A stretch of DNA of 64,000 nucleotides, from assembly GCF_000332995.1 (NCBI RefSeq), contig NZ_BANS01000027.1, forward strand, positions 1-64,000, given 5' to 3'. Numbering within the stretch: the first letter of the stretch is position 1; each line of letters opens with the position of its first letter. The position numbers were made by a program, and so were the translations under genes. Source of the DNA: Gordonia amicalis NBRC 100051 = JCM 11271. GTDB taxonomy: Bacteria; Actinomycetota; Actinomycetes; Mycobacteriales; Mycobacteriaceae. This document shows, one piece after another, positions 45,161-54,586 of this stretch. The notes under the pieces are model-generated. The model made no database searches. It was not told the origin of the DNA and was given only the letters and a program-made list of their open reading frames with translations.

Positions 45161-46588
45161 TCACGGCCGCGTCGCGGTTCCCTCGAGCACCTTGTCGTCG
45201 GCACCGGTCCCGGCGTGGTCGAGTTCGTCGTCGACCATGTTGGTCTCGTCGAACGGGGCACGCCCCGAGAGCACCTCGTCGATCTGGTGCTTGTCCATGG
45301 TGTGCGTCCACGAGCCGACGAGCAGGGTGGCGACTGCATTGCCCGAGAAGTTGGTGACCGCGCGCGCCTCGGACATGAACCGGTCGATCCCGACGATCAC
45401 CCCGACACCGTCGAGCATCTCGGGGCGATGTGCCTGGAGTCCGCCAGCGAGGGTGGCCAGTCCGGCACCGCTGACGCCTGCCGCCCCCTTCGACGCGATG
45501 ATCATGAACGCGAGCAGGCCGATCTGTTCGCCGACCGAGAGCGGATCGCCCATCGCGTCGGCGATGAAGATCGACGCCATCGTCAGGTAGATCGCGGTGC
45601 CGTCCAGGTTGAACGAGTAGCCGGTGGGCACCACTACACCGACGGTCGTCTTCTCCACGCCCAGGTGCTCCATCTTCGCGATCAGGCGGGGCAGTGCCGA
45701 CTCCGACGACGACGTCGCGAAGATCAGCAGGTACTCGCGGGCCAGGTAGCGGACGAGACGGAAGATCGACACGCCCGCGATCGTCCGGAGCATCACCCCC
45801 AGAACACCGAAGACGAACACCACACAGGTCAGGTAGAAGGCGAGCATCAGGGTCAGCAATTGCTGTACGGCAGCCCAGCCGGTCTGTCCGACGACGTTCG
45901 CGATGGCACCGAAAGCACCGATCGGCGCCACCCACAGCACCATCGTCAAGACCTTGAAGACCAGCTTCTGGAAGTACGAGACCGCCGTCAGGATCGGTTC
46001 TCCGGTACGTCCCATCGCCTGGATCGCGAACCCGACCAGCAGCGCGACGAACAGTGCCTGCAGGACGCTGCCGTCGGTCAGTGCGGACAGCATGGATTCC
46101 GGGATGATGCCCTGGATGAAGTCGATGGTTCCGCCGGACTCGTGGGCCTCTTTGGCCAGTTCCTCGCCCTTGCCCGACATCGACGAGATGTTGAGGCCCT
46201 CACCGGGTTGGATGAGATTGCCGACGACCAGCCCGATCGCGAGCGCCACCGTCGACATCACGAGGAAGTAGACGAAGGCGAGGCCGCCGACCTTGCCCAC
46301 CGTCGCCGCTTTACGGACCGATCCGATGCCCAGCACGATGGTGCAGAAGATCACCGGCGCGATCATCATCTTGATCAGGCTGACGAACATGGTCCCGAGC
46401 ACGCCGAGTTCCTTGCCGACCGACGGTGCGACGAGTCCGACGACGACGCCGGCCACCACCGCGACGATGACCGCGATGTAGAGCCAGTGCGTGCGATCGC
46501 GTTTGACCGGCGGTGCGGTCTTCGTGGCGTCACCCGCCGCCCGGTCGTCACCGGCCGGACCGTCACCGGCGTTCTGATCTGTGTTCAT
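45161..46588 (-). CDS. dctA: C4-dicarboxylate:cation symporter
   Basis: A 475-residue DAACS-family transporter with about eight membrane helices and two hairpins. Signatures: SSSESALPRLIAKM (Ser-rich hairpin), GYSFNLDGTAIYLTMASIF, and IIASKGAAGVSGAG. It imports succinate, fumarate or malate with protons or sodium. The N-terminal 30 residues are hydrophilic. ATG 46588 has GAGGAGAG upstream. It is divergent from a CitA/DcuS-type sensor kinase and its regulator (46749-48997), the classic arrangement for control of dctA. Confidence 0.9.
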   Translation of the reverse strand: MNTDQNAGDGPAGDDRAAGDATKTAPPVKRDRTHWLYIAVIVAVVAGVVVGLVAPSVGKELGVLGTMFVSLIKMMIAPVIFCTIVLGIGSVRKAATVGKVGGLAFVYFLVMSTVALAIGLVVGNLIQPGEGLNISSMSGKGEELAKEAHESGGTIDFIQGIIPESMLSALTDGSVLQALFVALLVGFAIQAMGRTGEPILTAVSYFQKLVFKVLTMVLWVAPIGAFGAIANVVGQTGWAAVQQLLTLMLAFYLTCVVFVFGVLGVMLRTIAGVSIFRLVRYLAREYLLIFATSSSESALPRLIAKMEHLGVEKTTVGVVVPTGYSFNLDGTAIYLTMASIFIADAMGDPLSVGEQIGLLAFMIIASKGAAGVSGAGLATLAGGLQAHRPEMLDGVGVIVGIDRFMSEARAVTNFSGNAVATLLVGSWTHTMDKHQIDEVLSGRAPFDETNMVDDELDHAGTGADDKVLEGTATRP

Positions 46589-46630
46589 CGGCAGTTCTCT
46601 CCTCGTTTGCCGGGGACTTCGGTGGTTAGG

Positions 46631-46665
46631 ATTGTGAACCGGTGTGGTGACGCCGGTCACGATTC
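46631..46665. promoter_or_regulatory. imperfect dyad in the dctA / sensor-kinase divergent region
   Basis: ATTGTGAACCGG and CCGGTCACGATTC form an imperfect inverted repeat around the centre of the 160-bp divergent gap. It is a candidate binding site for the adjacent response regulator (48314-48997). Confidence 0.3.
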
Positions 46666-46748
46666 TGTTCATTACGTTCAGACGATCCGGCGAGGGATAT
46701 CCCCGAACGGGGTCTGACGAAACACGTCTGAGGAAACGAGGGCCGGGC

Positions 46749-48317
46749 ATGCGGTGGTATCCGCGAACGCTGGCCGGTCAGGTGGCGGCGCTCGCGCTGA
46801 TCGTCGTGGCCGTGGTGGTCGTCGGGGGCAGCGTCCTGGCCGCGGTCGATGCGCGTGTCGACGGGGATCGCGCTGCGCGTGCCGAGGTCACCGCCGTGGC
46901 CGTGAGCCTCGCGGAGTCACCGTCGACGGTGTCCGCACTGACCTCGCCGGACCCGAGTGCGATCCTGCAGCCGGTCACCGACCGAATCCGGAATGCGACC
47001 GGTATCGCGTTCATCACGGTGCTCGGTCCGGACCGCACCCGCTACACCCACACCGACCCGGCCCTGATCGGCGCGCCCTACATCGGCAGCATCGACGCGG
47101 CCCTCCGCGGCGAGACGATGACCGAGACGTATACCGGGACCCTGGGCCCCTCCATCCGCACCATCGCGCCGGTGCAGACGGCCGACGGTCGGGTCGTCGG
47201 CATGGTCGCGGCGGGCATCACCCAGCGTTCCCTCACGTCGACGTGGCGCGGGGAACTGCCGCTGATCGCGGTCACCGCGTTCGCAGCACTGATGACTGCC
47301 GTCGTCGGGGTCTGGTGGATCCGGCGGCGCCTCCTGAGACAGACCGGTGGGCTGGCACCGGACGAACTCCGGCTCATGTACGACCATCACGATGCGGTGT
47401 TGCGCGCGGTCCGCGAGGGGCTGATCGTCGTCGAGGACGGCCGACCGGTTCTGGTCAACGACGAGGCGCGGCGTCTGCTCGGGGTCGGGACCCACACGCC
47501 CGCAACCGATCTGCCCTCCTTCCTGACCGGCGCGGACGGTGCGGCCACCGACGAGCTCTATGCCGAGGGCGGGCGGGTCCTACTGGTCAGCAGGTCGCCG
47601 GTGTCCGGGCGACGCCGCTCGTCGGTCATCACGATCCGCGACCGGACCGAATTGGCCGAGACCATAGGCGAACTGGACTCGATGACACGATTCGCCGAGG
47701 CCCTCCGCTCTCAGGCACACGAGGCCGCCAACCGACTCCACACGTTGGTCGCGCTGGTCGAGATGGGACGTCCGGCGGAGGCGATCCGGCTGGCGACGAC
47801 GGAACTCGAACTGTCGCAACAGCTCATCGACCGGATGACCCAGGCGGTGGCCGAACCGGCGCTCGTGGCGCTGCTCCTGGGCAAGAGTGCGCAGGCGGCC
47901 GAACGGGGAATCGCGTTCTCGCTCACCGAGGATTCCCAGATGAGTGACGACACCACCCAGATCTTGTCGCCGGGCGAGATGATCACCGTCGTGGGCAACC
48001 TCGTCGACAACGCCCTCGATGCGTGCGATCCGGCCGACCCGTGGGTGGAGGTCGGTGTCGTCGGGGACCAGCACGCGCTCGAGATCGTCGTCGCCGACAG
48101 TGGTTCCGGGATGGACGACGACCTCTGCCGCCGGGCGACGGCCCGGGGATACTCCACCAAGTCCGGTGGCGACGAGGCAGGCCGCGGACTGGGTCTGGCA
48201 CTGGTCGCCCAGGTGGTCGCGCGACATCATGGGACGCTGACCGCGGAGAACACCTACGGGTCCGTGGTCACGGTGCGGATAGGGGCGGTGCCGTCAGGTG
48301 CGGGGGTGACGCGGTGA
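46749..48317 (+). CDS. CitA/DcuS-type sensor histidine kinase
   Basis: A 522-residue membrane sensor. A helix near 8-30, an extracytoplasmic PAS/Cache domain (about 31-170; TGIAFITVLGPDRTRYTHTDP, IGSIDAALRGE typical of carboxylate sensors), a second helix (about 175-197), a cytoplasmic PAS (about 210-300), the short dimerisation helix SQAHEAANRLHTLVALVEMG (His in the FAEALRSQAHE motif), and a GHKL ATPase (NLVDNALDA, DSGSGMDDDL, RGLGLALV). It probably senses citrate or C4-dicarboxylates. The next gene starts inside its stop (GTGA). Divergent from dctA, its presumed target. Confidence 0.88.
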   Translation: MRWYPRTLAGQVAALALIVVAVVVVGGSVLAAVDARVDGDRAARAEVTAVAVSLAESPSTVSALTSPDPSAILQPVTDRIRNATGIAFITVLGPDRTRYTHTDPALIGAPYIGSIDAALRGETMTETYTGTLGPSIRTIAPVQTADGRVVGMVAAGITQRSLTSTWRGELPLIAVTAFAALMTAVVGVWWIRRRLLRQTGGLAPDELRLMYDHHDAVLRAVREGLIVVEDGRPVLVNDEARRLLGVGTHTPATDLPSFLTGADGAATDELYAEGGRVLLVSRSPVSGRRRSSVITIRDRTELAETIGELDSMTRFAEALRSQAHEAANRLHTLVALVEMGRPAEAIRLATTELELSQQLIDRMTQAVAEPALVALLLGKSAQAAERGIAFSLTEDSQMSDDTTQILSPGEMITVVGNLVDNALDACDPADPWVEVGVVGDQHALEIVVADSGSGMDDDLCRRATARGYSTKSGGDEAGRGLGLALVAQVVARHHGTLTAENTYGSVVTVRIGAVPSGAGVTR

Positions 48318-48997
48318 TCCGCGTGCTGATCGTGGAGGACGAATCGCTCATCGCCGCGGCGCACCGGGACTATCTCGGCCGCATCGGCGGATTCGAGGTC
48401 GTCGGTGCGGTGACCACCGCCCAAGAGGCGTTGCGCACCACGAAGACCCATGCCGTCGACCTGGTGCTCCTCGATCTCGGTCTGCCCGACGCCCGGGGCA
48501 CCGACCTCGCCTCCGCACTGGCCGGGGTGCGCCCGGCGCCCGACATCATCGCGATCACCGCACAACGCGACCTGCAGACCGTGCGCACCGCGATGTCCAG
48601 TGGGGTGTTGCTCTACTTGCTGAAACCCTTCACCTTTGCGGCTTTCCGCGAGAAGATCGAGCAGTATCTGCGGTACCGGGAAGCGCTGGCCGGGGACACC
48701 GATGCGGTCAGCCAGCGCGACGTCGACCGGGCATTGGCGCAGCTCCGAGCCGTGGACCCCCGACGCTCGGCGAAGAAGGGAGCCGCGCCGCAGACCGAGG
48801 ATGCGGTCTGCCGCGCGGTGCGTGACAGTGTCGACGGACTCACCGCCTCGGAGGTGGCCCGCGCGCTCGGTTCGTCGCGGGTCACCGCATGGCGATACCT
48901 CGAGCGGCTCGCCGACGACGGTGTGCTCAATCGCGACACCCAGTACGGTTCGGCCGGCCGACCACGGGTCCGGTACCGGTGGCCGGCCCGACGGTGA
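48314..48997 (+). CDS. CitB/DcuR-type response regulator
   Basis: A 227-residue regulator. The receiver domain (1-120) contains VEDES, LDLGLPDARG (phospho-Asp), and LLKPF (conserved Lys). The C-terminal helix-turn-helix (about 165-220; GLTASEVARALGSSRVTAWRYLERL, then YGSAGRPRVRY) is of the DcuR/CitB kind. GTG 48314 overlaps the kinase stop. It probably activates the divergent dctA in response to dicarboxylate. Confidence 0.88.
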   Translation: MIRVLIVEDESLIAAAHRDYLGRIGGFEVVGAVTTAQEALRTTKTHAVDLVLLDLGLPDARGTDLASALAGVRPAPDIIAITAQRDLQTVRTAMSSGVLLYLLKPFTFAAFREKIEQYLRYREALAGDTDAVSQRDVDRALAQLRAVDPRRSAKKGAAPQTEDAVCRAVRDSVDGLTASEVARALGSSRVTAWRYLERLADDGVLNRDTQYGSAGRPRVRYRWPARR

Positions 48998-49143
48998 TCG
49001 GCATCGATGAACCCGCAGGTGACGGGGGTGCTGGACGGGCGGAGTAGACTGGACCTCACCGGATCGCACGTTGAAGGAGTCACCGTCGGCGGCGCCGGGT
49101 CACCGCGGCCGCATCCAGACGGCGACCGAGTCAGGCGCACGCC

Positions 49144-49569
49144 ATGATCACCACGACCCGAATTCTCGATGCACTTCCACGAAGTCGCCTGTTCGGACGC
49201 ATGCGCGATTATCACCGCGCACGCCCTGGTCACTCCTCTAGACCACAGACGATCGTGAGCGGAATCCAGGAACAAGACCCTCGCGACGTACCGGGCGACA
49301 TCCTCGCCGAATGGGACGTCCAGTTCCACGCCGCCACCCGTGCCGATCCGAATGAGGTCATCGGTGATGTCCTCGCGTGCCGGGTCCTCCGCCGAGCACG
49401 ACACTCACGGACGACGGTTCTCGATCCCGACTCGCACCCGGTGATCCTGCTCGCCGACGATGTACCCAGAGACCATGCCGGAGACGTCTGGGAGAAAGTC
49501 ATGAGGACTGTCCAGGGGGGCGGAACCCTGTCAGATGTCCTGTTCGAAAACCAGAGACGGGAACCCTGA
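49144..49569 (+). CDS. hypothetical protein, first gene of a four-gene operon
   Basis: A 141-residue hydrophilic protein with many Arg and Asp, no membrane segment, and no motif I recognise. Its stop overlaps the ATG of the next gene (TGATG at 49567-49571). There is no convincing ribosome binding site, although AAGGAG occurs at about 49073, which leaves the start uncertain; an alternative frame could be used in the first part. Confidence 0.5.
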   Translation: MITTTRILDALPRSRLFGRMRDYHRARPGHSSRPQTIVSGIQEQDPRDVPGDILAEWDVQFHAATRADPNEVIGDVLACRVLRRARHSRTTVLDPDSHPVILLADDVPRDHAGDVWEKVMRTVQGGGTLSDVLFENQRREP

Positions 49570-49847
49570 TGTCTACACGCCTCGATCTACCTCCCATCGC
49601 CCGCCGGCTCAACGAGCGACTACTCGCGTCCAAGCAGGCTTACCGAACCGATGACGACACCGCCGCCATGGTCGGTGACCTGCGTTCGCTGATCGTCGAT
49701 GCGGTGACCGAACTGGAGAATGACGTGATCATCAACAACAACCGATCTCACAGTGCCGCAACGCAATCGATCGGCCTTGCGACCCCCTCCACCTCGGAAG
49801 CCGGAACCACCTGGCGGGCCGGGATCGAAGAAGGGCTGGAGTCATGA
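49569..49847 (+). CDS. hypothetical protein
   Basis: A 92-residue protein, amphipathic and helical in its first half (PPIARRLNERLLASKQAYR), polar and Ser/Thr-rich in its second. No motif recognised. It is coupled on both sides: TGATG at its start and ATGA at its end with the membrane protein at 49844. Confidence 0.55.
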   Translation: MSTRLDLPPIARRLNERLLASKQAYRTDDDTAAMVGDLRSLIVDAVTELENDVIINNNRSHSAATQSIGLATPSTSEAGTTWRAGIEEGLES

Positions 49848-50242
49848 CCGTCATCATCGGGCTCATCCTTCTCGTCGCCGCGGTGATCGCGACGGCGGCG
49901 GGCTTCTTCGCCAACAACGGCACCGCAAACGAACTGCCTTCGGACAGCTTCGCCGTTTTCGGTTACCACGTGACCGGAACGACTGGCGCCCTCTTACTAC
50001 ACGGCGTCGCCTTGGGTGCTCTCGCCATGCTCGGACTGGCGTTGATCCTGGCCGGGGCGCGACGGTCCTCGCGCCGCGGACATGCGGCACGACGCGACCT
50101 CCAACGATCGGAACGGCGTGTCGCGGCCGCGGGCCAGGAGGGGGTCGCGGACCACACGAGGGGCGCCGTCGCCGCAACGTCGTCGAACGGGTCGCGTCAC
50201 GGGCCGCGAACTTGGCGCCATCCGTTGGGTAGCAGGGCATGA
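49844..50242 (+). CDS. small two-helix membrane protein
   Basis: A 132-residue protein. Membrane helices at about 2-22 (VIIGLILLVAAVIATAAGFF) and 47-69 are linked by FAVFGYHVTGTTG, a segment that recurs in small actinobacterial membrane proteins, and followed by a basic cytoplasmic tail (GARRSSRRGHAARRDLQRS). Function unknown. ATG 49844 overlaps the previous stop, and its own TGA overlaps the ATG at 50239. Confidence 0.65.
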   Translation: MTVIIGLILLVAAVIATAAGFFANNGTANELPSDSFAVFGYHVTGTTGALLLHGVALGALAMLGLALILAGARRSSRRGHAARRDLQRSERRVAAAGQEGVADHTRGAVAATSSNGSRHGPRTWRHPLGSRA

Positions 50243-50499
50243 ACGCGCCGACCGCGCACCCGCCGCGCCAGTAGCGGTTGCGGCTCAAGCCGGCCGATTC
50301 GGTCCGGGGATCGGTCGACGGCGCGTGGTGGCCGCGGACACGCGACCTGGTGACCGAGCTCCCGGACATCGCCCAGGCGATGGACTTCCGGTTGCCCCAC
50401 CTCGAACGCGTGGGTTATCAGATCGCCGACTGGGATGTCCCAGCCGGCAGAAAGATCCCGGCCTGGGACACCCATGAGACGCCATCACCGATCGGCTGA
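50239..50499 (+). pseudogene. decayed DUF5994-family gene with in-frame amber and truncated end
   Basis: ATG 50239 overlaps the upstream stop (ATGA). Eleven codons (MNAPTAHPPRQ) are followed by TAG at 50272-50274, and the same frame continues with RLRLKPADSVRGSVDGAWWP-like sequence (LRLKPADSVRGSVDGAWWPR, then TRDLVTELPDI). This is the usual N-terminal half of DUF5994 proteins. After about 73 more codons it ends in unrelated residues, where family members run on for about as long again. Restart at TTG 50278 after the stop is conceivable. Degradation by point mutation plus 3' loss is the simpler reading. Confidence 0.6.
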
Positions 50500-50550
50500 T
50501 CGGGCGGAGGCGTGAGGTGAGCCGATGGGGCGAGGCCGATCGCTTGTTCC

Positions 50551-53136
50551 TCAGCCCTGCGCGTCGAACTCGCGTGCCCGCAGCGAACGCGCCACGCCGT
50601 CACGGCCTTCGGAGATCAGCCGCTTGAGGGCGGGCGGATGATCACCGGCCAGGAACTCCTCCGCGAGATCGAGGGCCCGCTGGCTCATCGCCCAGCTCGG
50701 GTACAGGCCGATGACGACGGTCTGGGCGACCTCGCTCGAGCGTCGGGCCCACACCTGCGGGACCGCCTCGAAGTACTTCTCGACATACGGCTCGAGCAGC
50801 TCTCCCTGGCCCGGACGCGCGAAACCCTCGATCATGGTGCGGGTGTAGATGTTCGACAGCGAGTCGTCGTCGATCGCCTGCAACCATGCGTCGGCCTTGG
50901 CCTCGGGAAGAGGGCGCGCCGCGCGTGCCGCAGCGGCCTGCCTGGTGCCGGTGGCGGTGTTGTCGCGCTGAGCCTCGGCGTCGATGATCGGCGCCGAACC
51001 GGCTTCGGGGTCGATCGCGCCAGCGGTCGCCAACGCGCGCACCAGTTTCCAGCGGAGGTCGGTGTCCACGGCCAGCCCGTCGAGACCGTGTTCGGCCGGG
51101 TCCGCCCCGGCTAGGAGGGCACCTGCCACGTCGGTCTGGTCGTCGTTGAGCTTGCCGGCCAGCCAGGTGTTGACGAAGGCGAGCTGATGGTCGGATCCGG
51201 CATCGGCACCCCGGGCCAGTTCCAGCAGGCGGGCGCTGAACGCGGGCCGGCCGGTCGTGGCCGCCCAGTCGGGATCGGCGTAGGACTCGATGGCGGTGGT
51301 CGCCTGCATCAGAACACGCTGCACCACGCCGATCTCGGTCTCGGAAGCGATACCGCGCTGCACGAGTTCGACGAAGTCGCGGGCACGCATCTCGGCCTGT
51401 CGGGTCATCTCCCAGGCCGCCGACCACACCAGGGTGCGCGGCATCGAGTCGGTGATGTCGCCGATGCGGGCGGTCGCGGTGGCCAGCGACTCGGGATCGA
51501 GCCGGATCGAGGCGTAGGTGAGGTCACCGTCGTTGAGCAGCACCAGATCTCCGCGGTTCACGCCGATCAGGCCGGGCACGTCGGTGCGCTCGCCGTCGAC
51601 GTCGAGTTCGACGCTGTGGGTCTGTTCGATCGCACCCGAACCGTTGTCGGCGTAGACGCCCACGCGCAACCGGTGCACGCGGGTCTCGCCCGCGCCCGGG
51701 GCGGCGCCGTCCTGGACGATGGTGAACCGGGTAAACGCCCCGGACCCGTCGACCTCGAAGTCGGGACGCATGACGTTGATGCCCGTGGTGCGCAGCCACT
51801 GGTCGCCCCAGTCCGACAGGTCGCGACCGGACGAGCGCTCCAGTGCGCCCAGCAGATCCGAGAAGGTTGCGTTGCCGAACTTGTGGGCGGCGAAGTAGTC
51901 GCGCAGGCCGGCGAGGAAGTCCTCCACGCCGACGTAGGCGACGAGCTGCTTGAGCACCGAGGCGCCCTTGGCGTAGGTGATGCCGTCGAAGTTGACCTCG
52001 ACGGCGGCGATGTCGGGGATGTCGGCGGCGACCGGGTGGGTCGAGGGCAGCTGATCCTGCCGGTAGGCCCACGACTTCTCGACGTTCGCGAACGTCGTCC
52101 AGGCGTTGGTGTACTCGGTGGCCTCCGACTGGCAGAGCACCGAGGCGAAGGTGGCGAAGGATTCGTTGAGCCACAGGTCATCCCACCACTGCATGGTGAC
52201 CAGGTCGCCGAACCACATGTGCGCCATCTCGTGCAGTACGGTCTCGGCGCGACGTTCGTAGAGGTACTTGGTGACGCGTGACCGGAAGACGTAGTCCTCC
52301 AGGAAGGTCACCGCGCCGGCATTCTCCATCGCGCCCGCGTTGAACTCGGGTACGAAGAGCTGGTCGTACTTCCCGAAGGCGTAGGGGATGCCGAAGTTCT
52401 TGTGGTAGAAGGCGAATCCCTGCTTGGTCTCGGTGAACAACCGGTCGGCGTCCATGTGCTCGGCGAGCGAGGCACGGCAGTAGATGCCCAGCGGGATGTC
52501 GCCGTGGTCGTCGGAGTAGACGTCGGTCCACTCGGCGTACGGTCCGGCGATCAGCGCGACGAGGTAGGTGCTCATCGGTGCGGTCTCGCGGAAGCGATGG
52601 ATTCCCGGTTCGGCGGCGACGGTCTCCACATGTGCGGCGTTGGAGATGACCTTCCAGTCCTCCGGGGCCGTGACCGTGAGCGTGTAGGTCGCCTTCAGGT
52701 CGGGCTGGTCGAAACAGGCGAACATGCGCTTGGCGTCGGCGGTTTCGAACTGGGAGTACAGGTACACCGAGTCGTCGGACTGATCGACGAAGCGGTGCAG
52801 TCCCTCACCGGTGTTGGAGTAGGCGCAGTCGGCGACCACGGTGAGGGTGTTCTCCGCGGCCAGGCCGGGCAGCACGATGCCGACGGATTCGTCGAAGTCG
52901 GAGACGTCGAGCTCGACGCCGTTGAGGGTCGCCGAGTGCAGCGTGGATGCGACGAGGTCGATGAAGGTCTCGGCGCCCTCGGTCGCGGTGAACGTGACCG
53001 TGGAGGTGGAACGGAACGTCTCGGTGCCGGGCGCACCCATCCCGTCGGTGAGGTCGAGTTCGATCCGGTAATTCGACACGTCGACGATCGCGGCGCGTTC
53101 GCGGGCCTGGTCTCTGGTGAGGTTCGGAGCAGTCAC
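50551..53136 (-). CDS. pepN: aminopeptidase N
   Basis: An 861-residue M1 metallopeptidase, the same length as M. tuberculosis PepN (Rv2467). GAMEN (substrate N-terminus recognition) is in FNAGAMENAGAVTF; the zinc site is HEMAHMWFGDLVTMQWWDDLWLNE, with His-x3-His and the distal Glu. The C-terminal ERAP1-like helical domain (about 530-861) is complete. It removes N-terminal residues from peptides in the cytoplasm. I start at GTG 53136 (MTAPNLTRDQARERAA), because the frame further up (to 54099) is antisense-like and unrelated to the family. It keeps the mycobacterial neighbourhood with the Rv2466c-like gene, but a TetR-type gene is inserted between them. Confidence 0.92.
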   Translation of the reverse strand: MTAPNLTRDQARERAAIVDVSNYRIELDLTDGMGAPGTETFRSTSTVTFTATEGAETFIDLVASTLHSATLNGVELDVSDFDESVGIVLPGLAAENTLTVVADCAYSNTGEGLHRFVDQSDDSVYLYSQFETADAKRMFACFDQPDLKATYTLTVTAPEDWKVISNAAHVETVAAEPGIHRFRETAPMSTYLVALIAGPYAEWTDVYSDDHGDIPLGIYCRASLAEHMDADRLFTETKQGFAFYHKNFGIPYAFGKYDQLFVPEFNAGAMENAGAVTFLEDYVFRSRVTKYLYERRAETVLHEMAHMWFGDLVTMQWWDDLWLNESFATFASVLCQSEATEYTNAWTTFANVEKSWAYRQDQLPSTHPVAADIPDIAAVEVNFDGITYAKGASVLKQLVAYVGVEDFLAGLRDYFAAHKFGNATFSDLLGALERSSGRDLSDWGDQWLRTTGINVMRPDFEVDGSGAFTRFTIVQDGAAPGAGETRVHRLRVGVYADNGSGAIEQTHSVELDVDGERTDVPGLIGVNRGDLVLLNDGDLTYASIRLDPESLATATARIGDITDSMPRTLVWSAAWEMTRQAEMRARDFVELVQRGIASETEIGVVQRVLMQATTAIESYADPDWAATTGRPAFSARLLELARGADAGSDHQLAFVNTWLAGKLNDDQTDVAGALLAGADPAEHGLDGLAVDTDLRWKLVRALATAGAIDPEAGSAPIIDAEAQRDNTATGTRQAAAARAARPLPEAKADAWLQAIDDDSLSNIYTRTMIEGFARPGQGELLEPYVEKYFEAVPQVWARRSSEVAQTVVIGLYPSWAMSQRALDLAEEFLAGDHPPALKRLISEGRDGVARSLRAREFDAQG

Positions 53137-53165
53137 ATCGGCCAGCTTATCGAGACCGACGGTGC

Positions 53166-54401
53166 TCAGCCGTTCGACAGCAGACCGACAGGCTGCAGGA
53201 TCGTCTTCGACAGCGTGGCGAGGTCGTCGGTGATCCCGGGCCGCGCGCGTAGATCCGGGGCCTGGACGATGTCGCCGGCCACTCCGATGAACGCCCGGGT
53301 GAGGGCTGCGGCGTCGGCCTCGGACAGTTCCGGCGTCCGGGCACGGATCGCGGCGACCCATTCGGCGATGTACGCGCGCTGGGCCGAACGCAACGCATCC
53401 TGGTCCGCCTCGGGGAGGTAGACGATGTCGCGGGTCAAGACGGGGATGGTCCGCCCGTGGACACCGAGTGCCTGCTCGACGTGGATCGAGATCAGCACGT
53501 CGAGGGCGTCCCCGGGATCGACGCCGGTGAGGGCGTGGGTCGTCAGGTAGAGCATGCCCTCGACTCCCCGGACCAGGACGGCCCGCAGGATCTCGGTCTT
53601 GCCCGGGACCTGCTGGTAGAAGGTGGCGACGGAGATGTCGGCCGCCCGCGCGATGTCGTCGATCCGGACGTCGTGGAAACCACGCTCGGCGAACAGATCC
53701 GTCGCCGCGTCGAGGATGCGTTCGTGCCGGCCGGCCGGACGCCGCGTGATCGGAACCGCCGGAGTGGCGTCCGGTTTCGTCTCGGGCAGTGAGCAGTCGA
53801 CGATCGAACGCGCGACGGCGCGCTGGATCTGCATCACATGTACAGGGGCCATCGTCCCGCGGATGACGGAGGTGTTGGAGTACAGGCTCAGGACGGCGAA
53901 ACCGAGTAGCCGTCCGTCGTCGAACGACAGATCCGGCCGCGCGGCGGCGACCTTGTCGGCGATGTAGTCGCTGAACCTCGTGAAGTAGCTCCGCATCTGC
54001 TCGAGCTGGGTGGGGTGGAGGTGGCGTTGCTCCCGGCGCCAGAGGATGGACACGTCGTGGTTGGCAGTCAGATCGCCGAGGCGATCGAGAAAGCGCCACA
54101 GTTGGGGCTCGGGTGCGCCGGCATACTCGTCGGCCTCGCGCACGAGTTCATCCATCAGGTCGACCTGGGTGAGCAGCGCCTGCACGAGGATGTCGTGTTT
54201 GCCGGGGAAGTGGCGGTACACCGCGGGTCCGGTCAGACCGACGGCGGCACCGATCTGTTCGATGCTGACATTGCGGTACCCAGCGTCCTGGAAGAGGACC
54301 GTCGCAGCCCGGATGATCTGTTCCGCCCGCGGACCCCGGGGACTGGAATGCCCGCTCGCCGGCCCGGGACCGGAGTCCGGATCGAGCGGCGGCGGCGACA
54401 T
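53166..54401 (-). CDS. regulator with two TetR units in one chain
   Basis: A 411-residue protein containing two complete TetR units. The first HTH is in GPRAEQIIRAATVLFQDAGYRNVSIEQIGAAVG...AVYRHFPGK (about 22-75); the second, after a linker near residue 210, in GRHERILDAATDLFAERGFHDVRIDDIARAADISVATFYQQVPGK (about 220-270). Each is followed by a helical ligand domain. ATG 54401 follows GAGGAAACG. A paralogue lies at 61028-62293, and the P450 operon between them is a candidate target. The duplicated layout allows one polypeptide to bind a full operator. Ligand unknown, perhaps an acyl-CoA or steroid-like compound given the context. Confidence 0.85.
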   Translation of the reverse strand: MSPPPLDPDSGPGPASGHSSPRGPRAEQIIRAATVLFQDAGYRNVSIEQIGAAVGLTGPAVYRHFPGKHDILVQALLTQVDLMDELVREADEYAGAPEPQLWRFLDRLGDLTANHDVSILWRREQRHLHPTQLEQMRSYFTRFSDYIADKVAAARPDLSFDDGRLLGFAVLSLYSNTSVIRGTMAPVHVMQIQRAVARSIVDCSLPETKPDATPAVPITRRPAGRHERILDAATDLFAERGFHDVRIDDIARAADISVATFYQQVPGKTEILRAVLVRGVEGMLYLTTHALTGVDPGDALDVLISIHVEQALGVHGRTIPVLTRDIVYLPEADQDALRSAQRAYIAEWVAAIRARTPELSEADAAALTRAFIGVAGDIVQAPDLRARPGITDDLATLSKTILQPVGLLSNG

Positions 54402-54586
54402 GGACGTTTCCTCTCCGAGAACGATGGCAAAATCGTCCCCCGAGAAAACCGTAACCGGATTCGTCGCGAATTTTCGCCGCACACATCACAAACGGGGAAC
54501 AGCCGGGCCCGTATGGATGTTGAGCCGGGTTGGCGGTGCCGCCGGTACGGTCCAGATCGACCACAACTTCTGAGAGGACGCCGAGG

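Noticed and set aside
45077..46717. A 546-codon open frame on the plus strand
   Set aside because: Antisense to dctA; Arg/Asp/His-rich composition typical of shadow frames.
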